From: Acanthamoeba sp. SK_2022b
Taxonomy: Eukaryota; Discosea; Longamoebia; Acanthamoebidae
NCBI GenBank assembly: GCA_027943245.1
Contig: JANDJZ010000672.1
Location: 1 to 19,921 of the forward strand
Direction of reading: 5' to 3'
DNA: 19,921 bases
This document shows positions 9,472 through 17,404 of this stretch, in pieces (the stretch's first letter is position 1; each line of letters opens with the position of its first letter). The translations under genes and the position numbers were made by a program. The notes below the pieces were generated by a model that was not told the DNA's origin, did not search any database, and saw only the letters and a program-made list of their open reading frames with translations.

Positions 9472-10855
9472 ATGAAGACCTGCCCACACGTAGCCGGTGT
9501 GCACATCGATGTGGTGAAGAACACACTACTTGATCCATCCCTTTGGTCTTGTAGAGGTTCGAGCAACACTTCCCATCGTTTTCTTCAATCATCATTTTCC
9601 TCTACCTGTAATTTATCGCCTAATGGTGCCGGCGCCGCCCCTAGGGGCTCAATAAAGCTAATCAATGCGTTCAAATCCCTAGAATGTAATCACACCGAGA
9701 GTTGTTGGGCCTGCCTCAGCTGCGGCTACGTTGGCTGCAGCAGGTATGCAGAACGCGCATTAACTTCTGCCCCTGCATCACTGCGCATCATTTAAATACC
9801 AACCATTGCACAGATTTCAGGAAAGCCACGGGCTTCGCCATTATGAAGCCACTCATCATCCCATCGTTTTTGAAATCAACACGAAGTACTGCCATTGGTT
9901 CGTGATTCGCTTCTCGTGTAACCGAATTTCTTGCAAGGCCTTATCGGTGGCCTTCCCATCTTCTGCAGCTACAAATGTGATGCCTACCTCGACAACGACA
10001 ACAAGCGGGGAGACATCGCCTCGCTGCGCCTGCTTGTAGAACAGCTTCAAACACACACCATCAGTGAATCGCGCACACGCAGCGGCCGTCTTCTAAAGAG
10101 CTCGTCCAGGGTCAAGCTGCGCCCGCGCGAGTACCTCTCTCTCTCTCTCTCTCGCCACTCGTACGTCTCAGCGATCACTCACGCTACCTCTCTGATCACA
10201 GCTACACCTCCGATGATCGCGTATCGACGGCCGTGAAGCAGTGGCAGCTCCACACAATCGTGCGCGCGTTCGGCCAGTGGCGCTGGTTCGTCGACGCCCA
10301 GAAGGTCGAGGGCCGCAGCGACGAGCAGCTCCCGCCCGCTCCCGGCTTCAGCCTCTTCCAGCCGCCCGCGGCCATCAGTTCGACGCCCGACGGCTCAAGC
10401 GCGGACGCGGAGCAGACGAACGAGGCCGACCTAGGGGAGGACGGGGACAGCACAGGACCGTCCGAGGAGGAGAGCGAGGGTAGCGGCGGCGAGGCGAGTG
10501 GGGGCGACGCCGCTGCGGAGACCACCAACAAGAGAAAGCGCGGGGATGGCCAACACGAACACGAACTTGATGAACACGAACAAGGCGATGGGGAGGAGGA
10601 GCGGGAGCCGCCGCACGGCGGCGAAGGCGACAAGGAGAAGCCGATCGAGACAGAAAAGGAAGAGGAGGAGGAGGACGCGGGCGAGCAAGCGCGTCGGGAA
10701 GGCGAGAGCGGAGAGGACGAGCCACCCGCCACGCCTGTCTTGGCCACCCCGCCCCCGCCGAAGCGTAGGACCAAGCGGCGCAGGGGTCTGCTGGCCGACC
10801 TGGACATGGACGGCCCAGCGCTCAGGTCGGCAACCCCTCCACCCTCTGCAGCACA

Positions 10856-10917
<62 letters not shown>

Positions 10918-11646
10918 CACATCACGCAAGCTGAGCCGGTTGGGTTTGGGCGTGCAGACCGCAGGCGATCTTCTTGTCTCCGGTGGCCCGACGCAACCTC
11001 GTGCCCGGCCAGACGGGTCTCAGGAACCTGGGCAACACCTGCTTCATGAACGCCGTCCTCCAGGCGTTGAGGTAGGCTCGCGCCCTCCCCCTTCTTCCCT
11101 CTCCCCTCCCCTCCCCTCTCCCTTGGCACGGTTGAACTGTCGGCCGAGCCTGTCGTTGGGGTTAACGCATGCATTGTCCCTTTCCCGCTCCTCCTCCTCC
11201 AATCCAGCAACACGTTGCAGTTCCGCAACTACTTCGTCGCGGACTTCCTGCCCAAGGACAAGAAGGGCAAGCTGTGGAGGCGCAAGACGATCGACTGCCT
11301 CAAGCAGATCACCACACAGCAGCCGCCGGTTCTGGGCGAGATGTACGTTTACCCGCACGAGCGCGGCATTGTTGTACGTTGGGTTGAGGGAGCTCACCTC
11401 CACATCACACACACACCACACACACACACCACACACACGTCTGTTCTCTCTCAGTTCGATATCGGCAGAGATCCACAACATCTTCCGGGTGGTGTGGTCC
11501 GGCCGCTGGGCGGTGGTGACTCCGTTCGCACTGTTGGACGCGCTTTGGAAGTTCGTCCCCCGGTTCAGGAACTACCAGCAGCAGGTACGCCGCGGCGTTG
11601 CCCCCCCCCCCAAACACGTGTGCACGCCTGCTGGCCATCCCGCGAC

Positions 11647-11683
<37 letters not shown>

Positions 11684-12324
11684 TAAGCTTGTAGCTCACT
11701 CCCCCTCCCCTCCCCAACACGAACGCTACCACAGGACGCCCAGGAGTTTTTGGTGTATCTGCTGGACAAGCTGCACGAAGAGCTCACCTCCCTCAACGGT
11801 GTGTTTGTTGCGCCTCGCTTGCCCTTGCGCTGCGCTGAAGACGTGCGAGAAAGCGAGAGCGCTCACGCCACTGGGGGGGGGCGGTTCTCCGTGTCAACGC
11901 ACCAGGCGGCGTGGTGGCGTCGCCGAGCGGGCAGAGGCGGCAGGCGGAGAGCATCATCAGCAAGACGTTTCACGGGGAGCTGCTGAGCCAGGTGACCTGC
12001 TCCTCGTGCGGCAACGTGTCCAACCGACGAGAGCCCTTTCTCGGTACACCCCCCTCCCCTCCCGTCTCCGAGACCGCCACACGCCTCCCCTCCATCTCAG
12101 CGCACAGCTAAACGCGTCTCTCTCTCTCTCTCTCTCTCTAGACATATTGCTGGACATACCCGTCCAGCACGCGGCAGGCTCGCGCGCCACGCGCGGCAAG
12201 ACGAAGACGAGCGTGCCCTCGTGCAGCCTCTACGGTACCGTGCCGGGATTGCGAATCGCAAGAGGAGGGCACGAGTCGCGTGGTCTCCCTGCAGTCGCTT
12301 ACCCATCGCTTCCCCCGTTCGTGT

Positions 12325-12379
<55 letters not shown>

Positions 12380-13856
12380 TGCTTCGACAGCTTTACGTGG
12401 CCCGAGAAGCTGACGGGCTACTACTGTGAACGGTGTAAATCGAATCAGGACGCCTCGAAGCGACTCACCATCAAAAGCCTCCCGGACGTACGCACGCCTT
12501 CCCTGCGGTTCACTATGAGTTAGCCGCCAACGTTGTATATGCACATGCTCATCTTCTCTTTCCCTCTCGCATCGGTGTAGGTCCTGTGCGTGGTGTTGAA
12601 GCGATTTTGCTGGACCGCCACCTCCCGAGCCAAGGTGGACACCAAGGTCCAGTTCCCGCTCACGTACGTCCTCGCTCGACCCTCCCCACCCACCCACCCG
12701 ATGGAGACCCTTGCGTGGTTTCACCTCCACCACGGCTGACTCGTCTCTCCTCTCTCTCTCTCTCTCTCTCAGTGGCCTCGACTTGTCCGCCTTCTCTGGC
12801 GAGGAGCGCGGAGACGCCATATTCGACCTCAGCAGCGTAGTCATCCACCACGGCTCTGGGTGAGTCGCCAGGCCCTTCTCCCTCCTCTTCCGTGCCGGGC
12901 TTGGGCTCACAGCGCTGCCTTGCTCTCTCTCCCCCCCTCTTTCTCCTCCCGCTACACACACAGGCCGTCGGCGGGGCACTACACCGCGTTTTGTTACCAC
13001 ACGGAGCAGGGCACCTGGCTGCACTTCAACGACAGCCGAGTACGCACACCTCTTCTTCATCGTCTTCTACTTTTTTCTTCTTCTTCTTGTTGTTGTTGTT
13101 GTTCTACGCGAAGCTTCTCTCGACGTCGAGGAAACCTTGGCCCTTGGCCTGACGCGCTCTCTCCCGTGGCGCTACAGGTGTCTGTCTCGTCTCCACAGGA
13201 GGCGGCAGCGGCTCAGGCCTACATGCTCTTCTACCAACGACGTAGCGCCAATAACAGCAAGGTAGGAGGCCTGGGTTAATGCCATGTAGAAACGTCTATG
13301 TTCTTGTCGTGTGTAGCGACAGTTGTACGGTGCTGACCACACGAGCTCTCTTTACGCGCAGATCCCCATCCCCGCGTTCATACCCGCGCCTGAGGCTCTC
13401 GCGGACAGGGAAGAGGAAAGAGATAAAGAACCGGAGGAAGAGGAAGAGGAGAACAAGAAGAGGAAACGGAGGCGGGGAGCGAAGAGAGAGGAGGAGCAGG
13501 ACAGCGAAGAAGAAGAGGAGGAGGAGGGGAAAGCGACGAGTAAGCGAAAGCAGCGGAGAAACGGGAAACGGTCTCGAGTGGAAGGGGAGGAGAGGGAGCT
13601 GGAGGAGCTGACGCGAGACGAGCTGAAGGCCGCCCTTCGGAAGCGAGGGCTCGGGATCACAGGCGCCAAGGCCACGCTACTGCAGCGACTCAAGGACGCC
13701 ATGCGACACACGGACGACACCAGCGACGACGACAGCGCCAGTAGCGATGATGACAGGTCGTCCACTACGACCACTACTCGGGCTTCGTCAGCGGCAGCTC
13801 CAAAGAAGCGGCTAGCCAAACGCACGAACAGGAACGTACTGAGCAAGAACAAGTAA
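9472..13856 (+). CDS. Ubiquitin carboxyl-terminal hydrolase, USP3/USP44/USP49-like, with C-terminal SAP domain
   Basis: Seventeen exons: 9472-9556, 9683-9743, 9814-9897, 9969-10130, 10202-10825, 10958-11071, 11208-11342, 11455-11584, 11735-11798, 11906-12043, 12142-12234, 12378-12487, 12581-12663, 12773-12859, 12964-13039, 13178-13261 and 13362-13856 (TAA). All phases agree; about 874 residues. This cysteine protease family removes ubiquitin from proteins; animal relatives act on histone H2A/H2B. The ZnF-UBP finger covers residues 4-90 ([42 protein letters not shown]). An acidic, basic-patched linker spans about 150-335. The catalytic domain covers about 355-710: Cys367 in [17 protein letters not shown], paired CxxC motifs ([15 protein letters not shown]), His662 in GHYTAF, and Asn679/Asp680 in HFNDS. 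An Asp/Glu/Lys/Arg-rich stretch and a SAP motif (790-824) end the protein. The start parallels the USP44 N-terminus; an in-frame ATG at 9346 is an alternative. Confidence 0.92.
9557..9682 (+). other. USP intron 1 with palindrome and AATAAA
   Basis: This 126-nt intron carries GGCGCC (9631-9636), the perfect 12-bp palindrome GCCCCTAGGGGC (9637-9648) and AATAAA at 9651-9656. The combination resembles a cleavage/polyadenylation context inside the intron that separates the first two zinc-ligand exons. Function is not shown. Confidence 0.45.
10857..10916 (+). repeat. (CA)30 microsatellite in USP intron 5
   Basis: About 30 uninterrupted CA units lie 31 nt after the donor of the intron that joins the acidic linker exon to the exon holding the catalytic cysteine. 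The repeat would be (CA)n in the transcript. Confidence 0.97.
11400..11440 (+). repeat. CA-rich imperfect repeat in USP intron 7
   Basis: Interrupted CACA runs with ACC breaks fill the middle of the 112-nt intron between exons 7 and 8, upstream of a CT-rich acceptor. Confidence 0.8.
11647..11684 (+). repeat. (CT)10(GT)9 compound repeat in USP intron 8
   Basis: A CT tract (11647-11666) switches directly to a GT tract (11667-11684) inside the intron 11585-11734, which also has a run of about ten C at 11601-11610. Confidence 0.95.
12116..12139 (+). repeat. (TC)12 tract forming the 3' end of USP intron 10
   Basis: TC units run directly into TAG at 12139-12141, so the repeat itself is the polypyrimidine tract of this acceptor. 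Exon 11 begins at 12142. Confidence 0.9.
12326..12375 (+). repeat. (GT)25 tract running into the acceptor of USP intron 11
   Basis: About 25 GT units end directly in the acceptor TAG at 12375-12377. Exon 12 starts at 12378 in frame. No conventional pyrimidine tract lies between repeat and acceptor. Confidence 0.95.
12746..12770 (+). repeat. (TC)n tract forming the 3' end of USP intron 13
   Basis: The tract ends directly at the acceptor AG (12771-12772) before exon 14. It is the second case in this gene where a CT repeat supplies the polypyrimidine tract. Confidence 0.9.
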
Positions 13857-14242
13857 AAAATGTAGGGAGATATTGTACAACGGCCTTCTGCTCGCGGTGC
13901 TCTATCTTGTTGGGCGTGATCGCGAACCGACAAATGAAGCACTTGCAGTTGCACCGAGCAGGCAGTGCGCTTGGCTACGAAGTGGCGGGAAATTTCGTTC
14001 AACGCCGGCTGTGCTTGGCGGGAGCTGCGGGAGATTCAAGAATTCGTAGCTGGACCTTCTTTCTTGTTCTCTCGTTCATTTTCTCCTACCCAACAACACG
14101 CATCGCGCGGGCTTCTGTCCTCTCTTCCTTCCCCTCTTCGCTTCTGCTCCCGGCTACCTTCAGCTGCGGCTTCTGTCATCTTCGGTGAAAACTGCCGCAC
14201 CGTTAAATTGATAGATATATCGTCAGTCAGTACTCTACATCG
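13857..14242. other. Intergenic region between USP and SYS1
   Basis: 386 bp between two plus-strand genes hold the USP 3' flank and the SYS1 promoter. The last 40 bases are AT-rich, with GATATATC at 14214-14221, 22 bp before the SYS1 ATG. That is too close for a normal TATA box unless the leader is extremely short. No coding or RNA gene is supported. Confidence 0.45.
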
Positions 14243-14879
14243 ATGTCGCGCTTCTACAACTCGACGTTCGACCCATGGCTCATCTTGCTGCAAATAGTTG
14301 TAATGCAGAGCCTATTCTACTGCTCTATGGGCTTCTTCCTTTTCTTCTTTGGCTTCCTGCTCGGCGTGCCAATCTTTCTCGACCAAATCTTCAGCGCGAG
14401 CGCAGTGGGACTCAATGATGCGCCTAGCGTAGTCGTGCTGCTCGCCTTTGCCTTCACGTCCGTTACTTGGTACAGCTTCTCCCCTCAATTAAAACATTTT
14501 TTTTTTCTTATTTTTGCTGATTCTCTGGGTTTTTGTGTGGCAGTGCCATCTTCTTGGTAACGGTTGTAGAGCGAGCCAAGAAGTGCCTGGATTTCGCAGC
14601 CACCATTCACCTCTTCCATTTTGTGGGGTGTCTCGTCTACGCCGGCTTTCCGACAGCATGGCTCTGGTGGTTGCTCATGCTCTTCTCCCTCGTCTGCATG
14701 ACCAGTACACACCCCGCATCTAGCTATGCGCACAGTTTACCAAAAGCTGACCTTCTCACCACTCCCTTGCCGCTACGTCGTGCTTGAACGTGGGTGCAGT
14801 GCTGGGCGAGTACTTGTGCTGGCGCCAAGAGATGAAGGAGATCCCTATTCGCAGCGTAGCGCACGTCCTCGAAGTATGA
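14243..14879 (+). CDS. SYS1: SYS1 Golgi integral membrane protein
   Basis: Three exons: 14243-14469, 14544-14704 and 14800-14879 (TGA), with 74- and 95-nt introns and matching phases; 155 residues, the usual size of animal SYS1. SYS1 is a four-pass trans-Golgi protein that recruits the Arl3/ARFRP1-type GTPase and so supports tethering at the Golgi (established in yeast and animals). The match is visible along the whole length: FDPWLILLQIVVMQSLFYCS at the N-terminus, SLDQ-like FLDQIFSA, RAKKCLDFAATIHLFHFVGC in the middle, WWLL, and the diagnostic tail LGEYLCWRQEMKEIPI. Intron 1 has an oligo-T tract near its centre. It follows the USP gene in the same orientation, but nothing suggests a functional link. 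Confidence 0.93.
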
Positions 14880-15183
14880 GCAAACCTCGGAGGACACACC
14901 TCCTCACCGTACGTGCACTTCTCCCTCCGCACCGCCAGCGCGTTGCCAAAACTCTCTGCAGCTTCGGCGCCTCACCTCCGTCTTGTTGAATCGTAATCGC
15001 AGAAGCAAGCAATGATGGCCGCTGCGTCGGCTGGCGGCGAGACGCCCCACGCCCGTACAGCTCGGGCCGACCATTAATTTTGGAGAGACAGAGACGCACG
15101 CACACGAGCCATTGGGGGAGTGACCACCAGGCTCGCTCTCTCCCTGAGCGACTCCCCACGTGCGCCCTCGCTCTCTCCTGGCG

Positions 15184-15709
15184 TCACTTACGCGTATCGA
15201 AACGAATCGCCGTAAGAGACGCCACAACGTGGCATGTACATAGACCCACACGCAATGTAAATAGACCAACTGTAGAGTTTTCGAGTGACCGCCCACATCG
15301 ATGGTCTCTGCCCGTGGCTGATCCCTCGCTATCTTCCAGCCGCCTTTGTGAGGCGAGAGCTTCGTTCAGTTGGCGCTTCTCCTTCCAAGGGACCTCTCTT
15401 GCCAAGAGGGCCTGGCGGGCCTTGACGGCGGCGCTTGGGCCAACGACTTTTCGCTGTGGCCGTCTCTGTGCACGATCTTGCCGCTGCTCCGACATGCGGG
15501 ACGCCAGTTCGGGGAGATGGTCCACTAACACACACACACTTGATATCCGCATGTGCTGTGACGGACCGGCCAAATTTCAATCGGATCTTTGCCTCCACCT
15601 CCACCTCTTCCCGTGCATATAGCGGTGGCTGTTGGTTATGGCCATTGCGAGCATTACTTACCCCTTCGCCCAGCTGGTATGTAGCTGGTCCAGGCGTGAA
15701 GATCGTCTT
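15184..15709 (-). other. Possible minus-strand spliced coding unit, unidentified
   Basis: On the minus strand a 48-nt candidate exon (15709-15662) is preceded by ACGCCCAG and followed by the strong donor GGG|GTAAGT. The intron would end 137 nt later with a GT repeat and TTAG at 15525. The next exon stays open to 15184 in one frame and encodes a charged, helix-prone stretch (DHLPELASRMSEQRQ, then VKARQALLAREVPWKEKRQL). In another frame the 48-nt exon reads TPGPATY, like a SHIPPO/STPGR repeat. The two readings need different phases and I cannot choose. No upstream start exon is convincing. It could be non-coding. Confidence 0.22.
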
Positions 15710-15919
15710 CTGGGCGTGAGTGTCACACACCTGGCCATTACAAGTGGTAGTTCTACACGGGCGGGTGTTGCACTGCGAAGAAGCACGGGTTCCAGCGTTC
15801 GCTCCTGCGAGCCTTGACAGGTTGCGGCCCCGTGAGCCCCCGAGACAGCCGAGACCACCCTGTATTCCCCGGAAATGCGACAGAACGGGGTCCGACGTGC
15901 GGGCATTGGGCGGCCACTC

Positions 15920-15927
15920 CCTATAAA
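15920..15927 (+). promoter_or_regulatory. TATA box of the His-rich gene
   Basis: CCTATAAA, flanked by GC-rich sequence, lies 88 bp upstream of the ATG at 16015. This is the spacing expected for a TATA box about 30 bp before the start site plus a leader of about 60 nt. The leader region is CA-rich, as is common before the ATGs of this window. Confidence 0.6.
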
Positions 15928-16014
15928 GCCACCCGGGGTGGCCACATTGCCTCATTCACCACTCCCACCCACACCACTCTACATCATCCATTCACTTTGA
16001 GACAGGATAACAAC

Positions 16015-17052
16015 ATGGAAGTGTGCATGCTAGACGAGGCCCCCGCCACGGAGCCAGACGGCCCACTAGCGACCGGCTGCGATCTGGGCCAGGATCCGAT
16101 GGGCACGGTCATCCCCATCGGCGCCAAGGAGGACGATGGCTCGTTCAGCGAGTCGGACGACGTCCTGTCGAGTAGCCCCACAAGCGATGACAGCAGCAGC
16201 GCGCCCAACAACAAGAAGAACAAGAACAAGCCGACCACCAACGAGCAGCCCTCGGACGGCGAGTCCACGGTATCCGGCGACTCCCACCCCAGCGGCGGCG
16301 AAGAAAGCTCGTCGGCCAGTTCCTCCTCTCACCAGGACAAGGGCAAGAAGAAGAAGGGGAGGCAGCGGCGGAGCAAGCCAGGACTGGGCGATGCCCCGTC
16401 CTCGCCTTCTGCCGCGGGGCCTGAGGTGGCGGGGAGTGGGACGCCGCCGGAGAAGGGAGGCAGCGCGCCTGTGCCGGCCGTCCGTGAGAAGGAAGGGGAA
16501 GAAGCTGAGGGAGACGACGGCCATGGCTCGTCGTCATCGTCCTCTTCATCATCGGCCGGGCCGCTACTCGGCCGGCGTAATTCAGCGCCCGACGTGGCCA
16601 AGGAGGAGACCAAGCACCTGAGGATTCCGCTACTGGGTCGTCGTCTGCGCCTCGACATCAAGTTCGGACACCAGATCGTCCACAAGGAGAAGGTCGACAA
16701 GCACGCCGAGAAGGAGAGGAAGAGGAAGGAGAAGGAGGAAGAGGCGGCCGAGAAGAGGCGCGAAAAAGAGGAGAAGAAGAAGGGCAGCGCGAGTAGCGGC
16801 GAGGCCGCCGAAAAGGAGAGCCAAGTGGAAGCCAAGCAACACGACACGAACGAAGCCGACCAGCACCATCACAACCCGTTCCACTTCCTCACCAACCTCT
16901 TCCACCACCATCACCACAATCACCACGACCAACAGCATCCCTCCGCTAGCACCGACGAGCATGCGGCTCCGAAGGGCAGCGCATCGGGCGAGCACGCAGT
17001 GGTCGAGCCGCAGACACACAGTGTAGCGCCCAAGGTGGAGGTGGCCGCCTAG
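16015..17052 (+). CDS. Intronless low-complexity charged protein with His-rich C-terminal region, function unknown
   Basis: One uninterrupted frame of 345 residues, the only complete gene here without introns. The first half is Ser/Asp/Gly-rich. A short conserved-looking core (about 183-225) contains PLLGRRNSAPDVA and then IPLLGRRLRLDIKFG, two copies of an LLGRR motif; the first has the form of a basophilic-kinase or 14-3-3 site (RRNSAP). A Lys/Glu-rich coiled-coil-like segment follows (about 228-265), then a His-rich stretch (about 282-308, FHFLTNLFHHHHHNHH), which could bind metal or respond to pH. No membrane segment or signal peptide is seen. I do not recognise the family. The ATG is chosen for its distance from the TATA box; the same frame extends upstream without a better start. 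Confidence 0.7.
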   Translation: MEVCMLDEAPATEPDGPLATGCDLGQDPMGTVIPIGAKEDDGSFSESDDVLSSSPTSDDSSSAPNNKKNKNKPTTNEQPSDGESTVSGDSHPSGGEESSSASSSSHQDKGKKKKGRQRRSKPGLGDAPSSPSAAGPEVAGSGTPPEKGGSAPVPAVREKEGEEAEGDDGHGSSSSSSSSSAGPLLGRRNSAPDVAKEETKHLRIPLLGRRLRLDIKFGHQIVHKEKVDKHAEKERKRKEKEEEAAEKRREKEEKKKGSASSGEAAEKESQVEAKQHDTNEADQHHHNPFHFLTNLFHHHHHNHHDQQHPSASTDEHAAPKGSASGEHAVVEPQTHSVAPKVEVAA

Positions 17053-17404
17053 AGACTGTGCCATCACATCCTATAAAGACTGTCATGTTCAATCGCTGTT
17101 GCTAGTTGATTTGCACCAGATCCTGAGTTGACCTGACCTGTCCTGATCGTTGTGCACGCGTTGTACCCGGACGGGGCGTGACCTCAGGGGGAACAGCATC
17201 AAGAGCTCGGGGCTATCGCCCACTTTCGCGGATTTCCCGCACGCCTTTCCCTTGGCGCGGTCGACATGTTGACCATTGAACGAGAGGAACGATCGAGGAG
17301 AGGCTCTTGCGCCTCAAATGGCAAAGCAAGCCCCATACGTACTGTGGACATTCTGCACCGACACACACACACACAGAGAGAGAGAGCGAGTGGAGTGAGT
17401 AAGA
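17053..17404. other. Intergenic region between the His-rich gene and the aquaporin
   Basis: 352 bp. CTATAAAG recurs at 17071-17078, just after the stop codon. A (CA)n(GA)n compound repeat at about 17361-17390 lies in the probable aquaporin leader. No coding frame with domain character and no structured RNA is recognised. Confidence 0.45.

Larger units (their letters stand above)
14880..16014. other. Unresolved region between SYS1 and the His-rich gene
   Basis: 1.1 kb hold the SYS1 3' flank, a possible minus-strand spliced unit (about 15184-15709, listed separately) and, at the right end, the promoter of the next plus-strand gene. Several open frames exist on both strands, but none shows a recognised domain or a single convincing splice solution. 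Confidence 0.4.

Noticed and set aside
9211..9504. Minus-strand ORF with a hydrophobic segment (MHLLFILLIVICLALGL) suggesting a small membrane protein
   Set aside because: It overlaps the USP promoter and first exon in antisense, its hydrophobic part is the mirror of an acidic plus-strand stretch, its start is a non-ATG codon in the long form, and no splice or promoter signals support it.
10857..10916. CRISPR-like or satellite array
   Set aside because: All repeats here are simple microsatellites without spacers and sit in introns of a eukaryotic gene.
15814..16014. Upstream extension of the His-rich protein in the same frame
   Set aside because: It would place the TATA box inside the coding region, and the extra residues are unlike the rest of the protein.
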